From NCBI GenBank assembly GCA_900318465.1, contig ONKQ01000050.1, positions 1-37,197 on the forward strand: a stretch of DNA of 37,197 nt, in the 5' to 3' direction. The number at the start of each line of letters is the position of its first letter. The first letter of the stretch is position 1. Source of the DNA: an uncultured Bacteroidales bacterium (GTDB lineage: Bacteria; Bacteroidota; Bacteroidia; Bacteroidales; F082). The position numbers were made by a program, and so were the translations under genes. Positions 7,799 to 15,336 of this stretch are shown piece by piece. Under the pieces are notes generated by a model, which did no database searches, was not told the origin of the DNA, and was given only the letters and a program-made list of their open reading frames with translations.

Positions 7799-9647
7799 AT
7801 TTTGTTATACCTAATTGCATTTGGAACTCTTTTAAGGTCTCAAGCACATTGCTCTTGACGTGGATGAAATACTTCAAGCCAGCCTCTTTTAGGATGTCGG
7901 CGGTGCCTTCGGGGTTGCCGGCCAGCACCACGATGGTGTCGTTCTTCAACTCCTCGAAAACCTTGAGGGCGTTGCCTTCGCCATATTCCTCATCGGAGGA
8001 GCAGATGACCACGATTTCGGGTTTCTCCTTGCGGGCAGCAGCGATGCCTTCGTCCAAGGTCTTGAAGCCCGGATTGTCGACGACTTGGAAGCCGGCGCAG
8101 GCGAAGAAGTTGGAGGCGAAGTTGGCGCGGGCCTTGCGCATGGCGAGGTTGCCGTAAGTGAACATCCATGCCACAGGACGCTTGTGGTCTTTGGCATAAA
8201 CATCGGTGGCATAGCGCAATTTTTCAAACTGTTGCGCAGCGCGGAAGGTGACGATGGTCTCGACCTCGGCCTTCTCGTCGCGGCGGTCGTCAGCTTCGAA
8301 CACCCAAGCCTCTGGCGTGAATTTCATCGTTTCGGTGAAGTTCGGGAACTGGTTGGTGCCGAGGATGGTCTCGCGGCGGGTGGCCACGTTGCTGAACTTC
8401 TTGGCAGCACTTTCCTTGATAAGGCCTTGAATCATGCCCTTGCGGACGGCTTCGAGATAACCGCCTTCGTCCTGGATTTTGTTGAACAAGTCCCAAGCGG
8501 CGGTGGCAAGGCTCTCGGTGAGGTTCTCAATGTAATAGGAACCTGCGGCGGGGTCGGCGACTTTGTCGAAATGCGACTCTTCCTTGAGGATGAGTTGCTG
8601 GTTGCGGGCGATACGGTCGGCGAAGTCGGTGGGGATTTCAAACGGCGTGTCGAACGGCATCACAGTGAACGAATCAACGCCACCGAGGACGGCTGACATC
8701 GTGCCCGTGGTGGTGCGCAACATATTCACATACGCATCGTAAAGGCTCATACCTAATTCAGCATTGGTGGCGTGGATGTGCATCTTTGCGTTCTCTTCCT
8801 TGCCGCCGTAGGCTTTCACGATGTTGGCCCAAAGCAGACGATAGGCACGCATCTTGGCCATTTCCATGAAGTAGTTCTGTCCAACGGCCACATTGTAGCG
8901 CATCTTTGGAGCAATCTCGTCGATGGTGAGACCTTTCTCGGTGAGTTTGTCTAAATATTCGGCACCTACGGCAAGGCTGAAGGCCATCTCCTGAACGATG
9001 GTGGCTCCAGCATTAGTGAAAACGTGGCTGTTGATACCAATAGTCTGGAAATCAGGCATATCAGCTTTCACCACAATGTAAGCCAGTTCCATATCGGCAC
9101 CCTCGTTGATATACCACACGCCTCGACGGATGTAGCGCGTCAGCGGGTCATAGTTCAACGAACCTTTGATGTTCGGAATCTTCGACAGCATCTCAAGTAT
9201 CGGCAAATGGTACTTGTTGTTGTAGAAGTTGATTTCCACCGCCTTCTGGTCGATGCCGTTGAGCAACGTCGAGATGGCGATGGTGTCGTAAACCTTGTCG
9301 TACTCCAACTTGAAGCCGATGCTGTTGGCTCCACGGCTGATGGCATTGAGGGCAGTTTTGTTGGCTTCATGCACGTCCTTCACGATGATGTCCTGACGGA
9401 CGAGCCAATTGTTGCCTTCGGGCTTATTGCCACGGACGTATGGGAACTCGTTGGGTTGCTGACCTGTCCACGGGATGTCGGCGAGGTTTTCGGCACGATA
9501 GTAGGGCCTCACATTGAAGCCTTCGGCTGTGCGCCAAACCAGTTTTTTGTTGTAGTCTGCCCCTTTGAGGTCCTTCTCAATGACGGCTTCCCATTCCTGG
9601 GTGCTCACTGGAGGAAATTCCTCAAAGAGTCTCTTTTTTTCTTCCAT
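7797..9647 (-). CDS. mutA: Methylmalonyl-CoA mutase, small (non-catalytic) subunit
   Basis: This is the partner of MutB in the heterodimeric mutase. The 616-residue chain has the same barrel-plus-flavodoxin layout, but the cobalamin lower-ligand motif DxHxxG is absent: the equivalent region reads ICSSDEEYGEGNALKV, as in known small subunits that do not bind cofactor. Recognisable blocks are FPPVSTQEWEAVIEKDLKGADY at the N terminus (in pieces), NAGATIVQEMAFSLAVGAEYL, and DPAAGSYYIENLT. It is the first gene of the mutAB operon. The start ATG 9647 is 73 bases after a TAnnTTTG box. Its stop codon is embedded in a short-repeat array. Confidence 0.97.
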   Translation of the reverse strand: MEEKKRLFEEFPPVSTQEWEAVIEKDLKGADYNKKLVWRTAEGFNVRPYYRAENLADIPWTGQQPNEFPYVRGNKPEGNNWLVRQDIIVKDVHEANKTALNAISRGANSIGFKLEYDKVYDTIAISTLLNGIDQKAVEINFYNNKYHLPILEMLSKIPNIKGSLNYDPLTRYIRRGVWYINEGADMELAYIVVKADMPDFQTIGINSHVFTNAGATIVQEMAFSLAVGAEYLDKLTEKGLTIDEIAPKMRYNVAVGQNYFMEMAKMRAYRLLWANIVKAYGGKEENAKMHIHATNAELGMSLYDAYVNMLRTTTGTMSAVLGGVDSFTVMPFDTPFEIPTDFADRIARNQQLILKEESHFDKVADPAAGSYYIENLTESLATAAWDLFNKIQDEGGYLEAVRKGMIQGLIKESAAKKFSNVATRRETILGTNQFPNFTETMKFTPEAWVFEADDRRDEKAEVETIVTFRAAQQFEKLRYATDVYAKDHKRPVAWMFTYGNLAMRKARANFASNFFACAGFQVVDNPGFKTLDEGIAAARKEKPEIVVICSSDEEYGEGNALKVFEELKNDTIVVLAGNPEGTADILKEAGLKYFIHVKSNVLETLKEFQMQLGITK

Positions 9648-9719
9648 TTGTTGTTTATTTAATTGATATTCTGTTTGTTAAATATTGTTTTCTTGCAAAA
9701 GTCGGTATAGAATCCATTG

Positions 9720-9727
9720 CAAAGTTA
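9720..9727 (-). promoter_or_regulatory. Bacteroidota -7 promoter box TAACTTTG for mutAB
   Basis: Read on the minus strand, the box matches TAnnTTTG and gives a leader of about 65 bases before mutA. I see no recognisable cobalamin riboswitch in this short leader. Confidence 0.55.
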
Positions 9728-9834
9728 GGAAATAAAGCGATTGGAATGGTAGGAAAATGCGCTATCGGTGAAATTTTCCTTGATTTGAACGTTTTTTGAA
9801 ACTGATTCTCGTCATTTTATCGATTATATACGAT

Positions 9835-9868
9835 AAAACAAAACCCGCAAGAGGTTTTCCTGCGGGTT
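9835..9868 (-). terminator. Rho-independent terminator after the lipocalin-like gene
   Basis: On the minus strand AACCCGCA pairs with TGCGGGTT across an 11-base loop, followed by a T-rich tail (complement of 9835-9843). It lies about 30 bases after the stop of the gene at 9898-10332. Confidence 0.75.
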
Positions 9869-9897
9869 CGTCGTGTTCTTTTGAGGTGTTTGGACTA

Positions 9898-10332
9898 TTA
9901 CCTTTTGAATTCCATTGATGTGGAGATTACATGTGAAGAAGAAGGATCTTCTGCGGATGCTTCCAATAATAACTTTCTGTTAGTCAGTTCTTTTATGGTG
10001 TAAATGATTGTTTGGCTTTCATCCGCATGATTTAATCCAGTGATAGTTACTTGATTGTCTTTCACAACATAAGTTGCTGGATTGGAAGAAGCATTGGCGT
10101 TAGGGTCTGGATTTTCTGCTGACTCACCGGTTAGAGTTCCGTCAGCACCGAAAATCCAAAACGCTCCGACCATGCCAGGTATGGTTCCAGTTTCGCCGTC
10201 CATGGTCACGGTTGCGGTTACACATTCCCATTTGCCGATGATGAGTTGTTCATTGGTCTTGTTGCATGAAGTTAAAGTAGTCAACGATAACACAAAGAGC
10301 AGCATTGCAAATACTTTTGTTGTCTTTTCCAT
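9898..10332 (-). CDS. Lipocalin-like lipoprotein
   Basis: The 144-residue product has a lipoprotein signal peptide (MEKTTKVFAMLLFVLSLTTLTSC, lipobox LTSC, Cys at residue 23). The mature part starts with the hallmark IIGKWECVTATV and continues in short beta strands (FWIFGADGTLTGE, TYVVKDNQVTITG, TIIYTIKELTNRKLLLEA), the pattern of the lipocalin-like domains common in Bacteroidota lipoproteins. Ligand and role are unknown. It stands alone, with its own terminator downstream and the 10333-10710 spacer upstream; no clear TAnnTTTG box was found before it. Confidence 0.8.
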   Translation of the reverse strand: MEKTTKVFAMLLFVLSLTTLTSCNKTNEQLIIGKWECVTATVTMDGETGTIPGMVGAFWIFGADGTLTGESAENPDPNANASSNPATYVVKDNQVTITGLNHADESQTIIYTIKELTNRKLLLEASAEDPSSSHVISTSMEFKR

Positions 10333-10408
10333 TCTTAATCCCTAAATACGTGACGGGCGCAACTTTTAATTCTCCTTCCCAATGCCTCAAAGGACAATTG
10401 TCTACAAA

Positions 10409-10584
10409 AGAAGCGTGGCACTGATATACCACATTCATGGATTTGGAGGTCGTGAGAATTACCTAATAATAACAGAATGTAATAATTAGCCCACGCAAAA
10501 TGCGAGAACCTATTACACTCTCTTGTTATTATAAATATTGGAAGTTTCTCACGTTTCCAAATCCAAGACGAGCATAACGCTTCT
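10409..10584. repeat. Long imperfect inverted repeat in the 10333-10710 spacer
   Basis: Nested arms pair in order: 10409-10416 with 10577-10584 (AGAAGCGT/ACGCTTCT), 10439-10447 with 10556-10564 (GGATTTGGA/TCCAAATCC), 10451-10458 with 10546-10553 (CGTGAGAA/TTCTCACG), 10466-10474 with 10524-10532 (ATAATAACA/TGTTATTAT), and 10478-10484 with 10511-10517 (TGTAATA/TATTACA). A small CGCA-AAA-TGCG hairpin (10494-10504) sits at the centre. No convincing reading frame is inside. It could be a MITE, a remnant of an insertion sequence, or a structured RNA. Confidence 0.75.
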
Positions 10585-10678
10585 TGATTCTTTTATGTCA
10601 GCGGCACAAAGGCCACCAAAGAACCGCTGCAAATATACCGCTTTTTTGCAAAAGCAAACGGAATTGACGAAAAAAATG

Positions 10679-10686
10679 TATCTTTG
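10679..10686 (+). promoter_or_regulatory. Bacteroidota -7 promoter box TATCTTTG for the toxin-antitoxin pair
   Basis: The box lies 24 bases before ATG 10711. The frame could be extended upstream to 10684, but that start falls inside this box, which supports 10711. Confidence 0.6.
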
Positions 10687-10710
10687 CGGTCAGAAACTAT
10701 TTGGTTTGAA

Positions 10711-11007
10711 ATGGATAAACAACAAGTACAGCAAATTGTTGCAGCATATTTTGCCAACCAGCCTGTGCTGAAGGCGTGGCTTTTCGGGTCTTTTGCCCGA
10801 GGCGAGGAAACACCCTTGAGCGATGTCGACATTCTCGTTGTTCTCGATCGCTCACAACCTATTGGGCTGAAGTTTTTCGGCATGTGGGATGATCTTGAAA
10901 AATTGCTTGACAGGAAAGTGGATTTGGTAACGGAGGGATCCTTGGCTCCTTTTGCCGTAGAAAGTGCTAACCGTGATAAAATATTGATTTATGAGAGAGC
11001 CGCTTAA
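10711..11007 (+). CDS. MNT-domain nucleotidyltransferase antitoxin (MntA-like)
   Basis: This 98-residue minimal nucleotidyltransferase has the signature GS (26-27) followed by DVD (Asp38, Asp40) in GSFARGEETPLSDVD, with a third acidic residue in KVDLVT (Asp71), so the metal-binding triad is complete. In characterised MntA/HepT pairs this protein neutralises the HEPN toxin by transferring AMP to a tyrosine next to the toxin's catalytic His. The following HEPN gene starts 17 bases before this stop, a typical coupled arrangement. The function is inferred from family and neighbour. Confidence 0.9.
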   Translation: MDKQQVQQIVAAYFANQPVLKAWLFGSFARGEETPLSDVDILVVLDRSQPIGLKFFGMWDDLEKLLDRKVDLVTEGSLAPFAVESANRDKILIYERAA

Positions 11008-11491
11008 AGACAAAAGCCGATTAGAACATATTCTCGGTGCAATTGATACTATTTTGGTTAGGGCAAACGGCCTGACATACGAGGGGCTGACCTCTGACAA
11101 AATATTGTTTGGGGGCATTGTGTATTATACAATGATTATCGGTGAGGCTGCTTATCACCTTAGTATGCCTTTCAAGAAAAAATACAATGAAACCAATTGG
11201 ACCCAAATAACTAAAATGCGCCACAATTTGGTGCATGGTTATTATCAAGTTGACCCAGATGTCGTTTGGTCGGTGATTCAAGACGATTTGGTGCCTCTGC
11301 GTGACCAAGTGATACGTTACATCACTGAAACAGATTGGGAAGAATGGGAGAAAAGTTATAAGGTTGTTACGGAAACCGCTGTCCATAAGAATCTAATTCA
11401 AACTGCAAGCCGCATGAAAAAAGACGGCATGGATACCAAACAGATTTCGAGATACACAGGACTAACCGCTGAGGAAATCGAGGAAATTTGA
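10991..11491 (+). CDS. HEPN-domain toxin (HepT-like, DUF86) with an extra C-terminal tail
   Basis: The product has 166 residues. The all-helical HEPN domain (about 5-115) carries the RNase motif Rx4HxY: Arg77, His82, Tyr84 in RHNLVHGYY. Tyr84 is in the position that MntA-type partners AMPylate. Most HepT proteins stop after about 110-145 residues; here residues 128-166 form a helical tail (NLIQTASRMKKDGMDTKQ, then ISRYTGLTAEEIEEI). That tail strongly resembles the C-terminal motif of Rpn/PD-(D/E)XK transposase-like proteins, where a short HTH-like unit follows the nuclease. It overlaps the antitoxin gene by 17 bases, and GH89 starts 12 bases after it. Toxin activity is predicted, not shown. 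Confidence 0.88.
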   Translation: MREPLKDKSRLEHILGAIDTILVRANGLTYEGLTSDKILFGGIVYYTMIIGEAAYHLSMPFKKKYNETNWTQITKMRHNLVHGYYQVDPDVVWSVIQDDLVPLRDQVIRYITETDWEEWEKSYKVVTETAVHKNLIQTASRMKKDGMDTKQISRYTGLTAEEIEEI

Positions 11492-11503
11492 AATCACTAT
11501 ATT

Positions 11504-13726
11504 ATGAAAAAACTCTACTTAATCACAGCATTAAGCCTCGTGCTTTGCGTTTCATGCACGAAAAAAGAAACCGACCCCGAAGTCATCGCCATGCGCGGAT
11601 TGGTGAACCGCGTGGTGCCGGAGTATTCACAAGGCATTGTCCTTGAACGGCTTGCTGACACCATCGACCGCTTTGAAATTGAAACACAGGGCAAGAGCCT
11701 CGTCATTCGTGGCAACAACGCCAACAGCATGGCCGTGGGCCTGAACCATTACCTGAAATATTATTGCAAGGCGCAATATTCATGGTTCATTGAAGAGCCT
11801 TTGCAGATTCCCGTCGCGATGCCCAAGGTGACTGAAAAAGTCAGCCTGAGTGCCCGTGTGCCTGACCGTTTCTTCCTGAATTACTGCACTTTCGGTTACA
11901 CTTTGCCTTGGTGGAATTGGTCACAATGGGAGCACTTCATTGACTGGATGGCACTCAACGGCATCAACTTGCCTTTGGCCATCACGGGACAAGAATCCGT
12001 TTGGTACGAGGTGTGGAGCGATTTCGGTCTAACCGACGAGGAAATCCGCAGCTATTTCACGGGTCCGGCGCACCTGCCGTGGCATCGTATGCAGAACATC
12101 GACCGCTGGGGCGGGCCTTTGCCCATGTCGTGGCTCGAAAACCAAAAGGAACTGCAAAAGAAAATCGTGGCTCGTGAGCGCGAACTGAATATGAAACCTG
12201 TTTTGCCGGGCTTTGCTGGTCACGTTCCGCCCTGCATCACAAGGATTTTTCCTGATGCACCTTTGGCCTCTTTGGGCGACTGGGCTGGCTTCGACAGCAT
12301 CTGTTGGTGCAAGTTCCTCGACCCGCTTGACCCGCTTTACACTGAGATTCAGAAAAAGTTCATCGCCAAGCAGACCGAATTTTACGGCACTGATCACATC
12401 TACGGCATCGACATTTTCAACGAACTCATCCCGCCGAGCTGGGAGCCTGAGTACCTCGCTCGCGTGAGCCGTCAAGTGTATGAATCCCTCGAAGCCGCCG
12501 ACCCCGATGCGAAATGGCTCGAGATGGCATGGCTGTTCTGGAATGAGCGTCAATATTGGGAAGTCGACAACCGCATTGAGGCTTACATCACCTCTATGCC
12601 GAAGGACAGGCACATCATGCTCGATTACTACTGCGAAAGACAACCCGTGTGGGAACGCACCAATGCTTATTACGGTGTGCCTTACATTTGGTGCTATCTT
12701 GGCAATTTTGGCGGCAACTCTATGTTGGCTGGAAACCTTGACACTGTGAACGTTAGGGTTGAACGCGCCTTCGAAAAAGGTGGCGAAAACTTCGTCGGCA
12801 TCGGCTCCACATTGGAAGGTTTTGACTGCAATCCGTTTATGTATGAATACGTCTTCGAGAAGGCTTGGGACAACCCGCTTACCCGCGATGTGGACGCTTG
12901 GGTGGAACGCCTCGCCGACCAACGCGCTGGAAAGGAAGAACCGAACATGCGAGCCGCTTGGACTTTGCTTGCCGACAGCGTATATAATAAGGTGTCGTCG
13001 CCGGGCCAGACCGTCCGCATCAACCAAAGGCCGACGATGGGCGACATTAATGAATACCGCCAATATTATGTCGCGCCGACTTATCTATACAACAATATCA
13101 TGCTTTTGGATGTGTTAGATAAGCTATTAGTCGCCGACTGCAACACCCGCACACGCCATTTTGATGTGGTGAACATCACAAGGCAACTGTTGGGCAACTA
13201 TTTCAGCGACCTTTACGCCGATTATGTAAAAGCCTATCGCGAAGGCGATTACGAGAAACTCCATCAAATCGAACAAACGATGACCAACATCCTCGACGAT
13301 ACGGACAAGATTTTGGCCACAGAAAGTGCATTCTTGGTTGGTCGCTGGATTCGCGATGCAAGAGCCATCGGCACGACGGAGGAAGACAAGGACTACTTCG
13401 AGAGCAACGCCCGCAACATCATCACCACATGGGGCGAGGAGGATGCCTTGCTCAACGAATACGCCAGCCGCGCTTGGGCGGGTCTCATTGATACCTATTA
13501 CGCTTATCGTTGGAAGGAGTTCTTCAAGGATGTGGATGCCGCCATCGAAGCGGGTCAGTCTTTCGATGAGAAGGCTTATCACGAGCGCATCTGCAAGTAC
13601 GAAGGCCAGTGGTGGCGTGAGCGTCTTGGTAATTTTAGTGCTGAGCCTCAAGGTGATGGCGTGGCTTTGGCAAGAGGTATTGCCGAGAAATATCGTGCTG
13701 AATTGGAGGCGAGATATAGGAAGTAA
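11504..13726 (+). CDS. Alpha-N-acetylglucosaminidase lipoprotein (GH89, NAGLU family)
   Basis: The 740-residue enzyme is predicted to release terminal alpha-linked GlcNAc from host glycans such as heparan sulfate or gastric mucin. The lipoprotein signal (MKKLYLITALSLVLCVSC, Cys18) places it on a membrane. The three GH89 parts are present: an N-terminal small alpha/beta domain (about 25-105), the catalytic barrel starting at NYCTFGYTLPWWNWSQWE, and a C-terminal helical domain. The likely catalytic acids are Glu307 (GIDIFNELIPPS) and Glu438 (GSTLEGFDCNP), both conserved. No SusCD pair or other glycosidase is near, so this is a stand-alone gene. It follows the toxin gene by 12 bases and may be read with it. 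A 44-bp repeat array begins 7 bases after its stop. Confidence 0.96.
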   Translation: MKKLYLITALSLVLCVSCTKKETDPEVIAMRGLVNRVVPEYSQGIVLERLADTIDRFEIETQGKSLVIRGNNANSMAVGLNHYLKYYCKAQYSWFIEEPLQIPVAMPKVTEKVSLSARVPDRFFLNYCTFGYTLPWWNWSQWEHFIDWMALNGINLPLAITGQESVWYEVWSDFGLTDEEIRSYFTGPAHLPWHRMQNIDRWGGPLPMSWLENQKELQKKIVARERELNMKPVLPGFAGHVPPCITRIFPDAPLASLGDWAGFDSICWCKFLDPLDPLYTEIQKKFIAKQTEFYGTDHIYGIDIFNELIPPSWEPEYLARVSRQVYESLEAADPDAKWLEMAWLFWNERQYWEVDNRIEAYITSMPKDRHIMLDYYCERQPVWERTNAYYGVPYIWCYLGNFGGNSMLAGNLDTVNVRVERAFEKGGENFVGIGSTLEGFDCNPFMYEYVFEKAWDNPLTRDVDAWVERLADQRAGKEEPNMRAAWTLLADSVYNKVSSPGQTVRINQRPTMGDINEYRQYYVAPTYLYNNIMLLDVLDKLLVADCNTRTRHFDVVNITRQLLGNYFSDLYADYVKAYREGDYEKLHQIEQTMTNILDDTDKILATESAFLVGRWIRDARAIGTTEEDKDYFESNARNIITTWGEEDALLNEYASRAWAGLIDTYYAYRWKEFFKDVDAAIEAGQSFDEKAYHERICKYEGQWWRERLGNFSAEPQGDGVALARGIAEKYRAELEARYRK

Positions 13727-13732
13727 AGGAGT

Positions 13733-13908
13733 CCCGAAGGGACGACAGCGATATAGGCAGGTGGTGTAAACCCCTGCCCGAAGGGACGACAGCGATATAG
13801 GCAGGTGGTGTAAACCCCTGCCCGAAGGGACGACAGCGATATAGGCAGGCGGTGTAAACCCCTGCCCGAAGGGACGACAAATCAATAAGCAGGCGACGTT
13901 AGTCCCTG
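13733..13908. repeat. Four tandem 44-bp repeats with a conserved hairpin
   Basis: Units start at 13733, 13777, 13821 and 13865. Units 1 and 2 are identical, unit 3 differs by one base, and unit 4 is diverged in its second half. Each unit begins CCCGAAGGGACGACA. Units 1-3 can fold as GGCAGG-(T or C)-GGT-GTAA-ACC-CCTGCC, with a GNRA-type loop. In unit 4 the inner pairs change on both sides to GAC/GTC with loop GTTA, so pairing is kept. The array fills the gap between GH89 and guanine deaminase. A weak partial copy (GCGAGATATAGGAAG) lies at the very end of the GH89 gene. Confidence 0.93.
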
Positions 13909-13925
13909 CACTAACACACACAGCT

Positions 13926-14405
13926 ATGAACATCACAGAACAAGATAAAGAATACATGCGCGAGGCCATCCGATTGGCCGACGAAAGCGTGAAAAACGGT
14001 GGCGGTCCCTTCGGGGCCGTCATCGTGAGAGATGGCGAAATCATCGCGGGCAGTGCCAACAGCGTAACCCGCGACAACGACCCTACCGCCCATGCCGAGG
14101 TGAATACCATCCGCCAAGCCTGCCGCAAACTCGGCACTTTCGACCTCTCGGATTGCGTCATCTATACCTCTTGCGAGCCTTGTCCGATGTGCCTCGGTGC
14201 CATCTATTGGGCACGTATCGGACGTATATATTACGGCAACACCAAAAAAGATGCCGCCGACATCGACTTTGCCGATGACTTCATTTACAAGGAGTTGGAG
14301 CAACACATCGGAGAGCGTTCAGTGCCGTTCATCCCTTTGCTGCGCGATGAGGCCATTAAGACCTTCCGCACATGGGAGGCGAAACAGGACAAAACGAAGT
14401 ATTGA
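13926..14405 (+). CDS. guaD: Guanine deaminase
   Basis: This enzyme deaminates guanine to xanthine in purine salvage or catabolism. The 159-residue protein has the cytidine-deaminase fold with zinc ligands His56 (in HAE, proton shuttle Glu58) and Cys86/Cys89 (EPCPMCLGAIYWARI). The blocks GGPFGAVIV, NDPTAHAEVNTIRQAC and the C-terminal DAADIDFADDFIYKEL closely follow the Bacillus GuaD pattern, rather than the tRNA adenosine deaminase TadA. Its length is typical. It starts 17 bases after the 44-bp repeat array and converges on cysQ with a 13-base gap. I found no clear promoter box, so transcription may come through the repeats from GH89. Confidence 0.9.
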   Translation: MNITEQDKEYMREAIRLADESVKNGGGPFGAVIVRDGEIIAGSANSVTRDNDPTAHAEVNTIRQACRKLGTFDLSDCVIYTSCEPCPMCLGAIYWARIGRIYYGNTKKDAADIDFADDFIYKELEQHIGERSVPFIPLLRDEAIKTFRTWEAKQDKTKY

Positions 14406-14418
14406 CAGTAGCTTGTCG

Positions 14419-15189
14419 TTATCTTCCCTTTGCCCACGCCACAAATGGTGGGTTGGGATATTCCATTTTGCTGTATTCCAAAGGCTTCCCATTGCTAATG
14501 CGGAGCACCTTGCCGCCTGAGGCGCAAAGAATGGCTTCGGCAGCGGCGGTGTCCCATTCCTTTGTTTTGCTGTAGCACACATACACATCGGCAGAGCCTT
14601 CGGCTAATCGGGCAAACTTGAGGCTGCTGCCCTGCGTGTCAATCACCAAGTCGGGGTGGGAGGGACGCAATACCTTATTAATATAATCGTCTACTTCCTG
14701 AGTGCGATGCGAGCGGCTGACTAAAACCGTAAATGGACACGAGACGTGAGACTGCGGGACGCGAGGCAAAAGACACACAGAAGTCCCGTGCCCCGTGTCT
14801 TTATATACCTTGTCGTTATCGTTATACCATAAAGTTTCAGTTACTGGGGCATAGATGACTCCCAACACTGGCCGTTTGTTATCAATCAGCGCGATGTTGA
14901 CGGTGAATTCGCCGTTGCGTTTCACAAATTCCGCCGTACCGTCCAAAGGATCGACGAGCCAATATCGCTCAAATGTGGAACGGTCGGGGGGCAAGTCCTC
15001 TTCGCTGACGAAAGGCAATCCTGTAGGCGCCAATGTCTCTTTGATGATGTGGCTCGCTCGCAAATCGGCCTGCGTAACGGGCGAGTCATCGTCTTTGGTG
15101 TAGACTTCAAAAGGTGTGGCATACACTTCCATGATGGCTTTTCCGGCCTTGAGTGCTGCTTTTTTTGCGATGGTGAGTAGATTTTCCAT
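14419..15189 (-). CDS. cysQ: 3'(2'),5'-bisphosphate nucleotidase, with an in-frame repeat insertion
   Basis: The enzyme hydrolyses 3'-phosphoadenosine 5'-phosphate (PAP) to AMP, a clean-up step of sulfate assimilation. The 256-residue protein has the inositol monophosphatase-family metal sites: PVTQADLRAS, SEED (62-65), WLVDPLDGTAEF (Asp80, Asp83) and WDTAAAEAILCASGG. Residues 131-151 (DTGHGTSVCLLPRVPQSHVS and the next residue) are encoded by a palindromic, short-word repeat at 14735-14799 and do not look like family sequence; they fall in a loop before VLVSRSHRT, where CysQ lengths vary. The enzyme is probably still folded. The promoter-like TATTTTTG ends only 4 bases before the ATG, suggesting a leaderless or very short-leader mRNA. 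Confidence 0.92.
   Translation of the reverse strand: MENLLTIAKKAALKAGKAIMEVYATPFEVYTKDDDSPVTQADLRASHIIKETLAPTGLPFVSEEDLPPDRSTFERYWLVDPLDGTAEFVKRNGEFTVNIALIDNKRPVLGVIYAPVTETLWYNDNDKVYKDTGHGTSVCLLPRVPQSHVSCPFTVLVSRSHRTQEVDDYINKVLRPSHPDLVIDTQGSSLKFARLAEGSADVYVCYSKTKEWDTAAAEAILCASGGKVLRISNGKPLEYSKMEYPNPPFVAWAKGR
14735..14799. repeat. Palindromic short-word repeat inserted inside cysQ
   Basis: The ends are imperfect inverted repeats: GACACGAGACGTGAGAC at the left and the complement of GACACGGGGCACGGGAC at the right (12 of 17 positions agree). The left arm reads in steps of 7 (GACACGA, GACGTGA, GACTGCG) and the right arm likewise (GTCCCGT, GCCCCGT, GTC). The element is read in frame as part of cysQ. 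A related element lies at 19782-19856. Confidence 0.8.
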
Positions 15190-15193
15190 AATG

Positions 15194-15201
15194 CAAAAAT
15201 A
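15194..15201 (-). promoter_or_regulatory. Bacteroidota -7 promoter box TATTTTTG before cysQ
   Basis: On the minus strand the box matches TAnnTTTG, but it ends only 4 bases before the cysQ ATG. Transcription would then begin at or near the start codon. Confidence 0.45.
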
Positions 15202-15278
15202 GGTGTTTTTATAATTCTGATAACCAATTAAATAAGAAAAACTTTCAAAAAAATTTCTTTTGTCCGCTTTTATTCTGC

Positions 15279-15286
15279 TAATTTTG
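15279..15286 (+). promoter_or_regulatory. Bacteroidota -7 promoter box TAATTTTG for topA
   Basis: The box lies 50 bases before ATG 15337. A TTTTG (15258-15262) is upstream at 16 bases, slightly closer than the usual -33 spacing. Confidence 0.6.
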
Positions 15287-15336
15287 CAGCCGAAAATAGG
15301 GGATTTTAACCCCCCAAAAACTAAATAATCAAGACT

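Noticed and set aside
10593-10883. Minus-strand frame upstream of and across the MNT gene
   Set aside because: It runs antisense over the conserved nucleotidyltransferase motif and the promoter box.
12029-13063. A 344-codon frame antisense to the GH89 gene
   Set aside because: It shadows conserved GH89 codons; no start signals or recognisable motifs were seen.
13635-13880. Minus-strand frame with repeated peptides over the 44-bp array
   Set aside because: The peptide repeats arise from the tandem DNA units being read through; there is no start signal and the frame overlaps the end of GH89.
13733-13908. The 44-bp array as a CRISPR array
   Set aside because: Repeats are directly adjacent with no unique spacers between them, and no cas gene is in the window.
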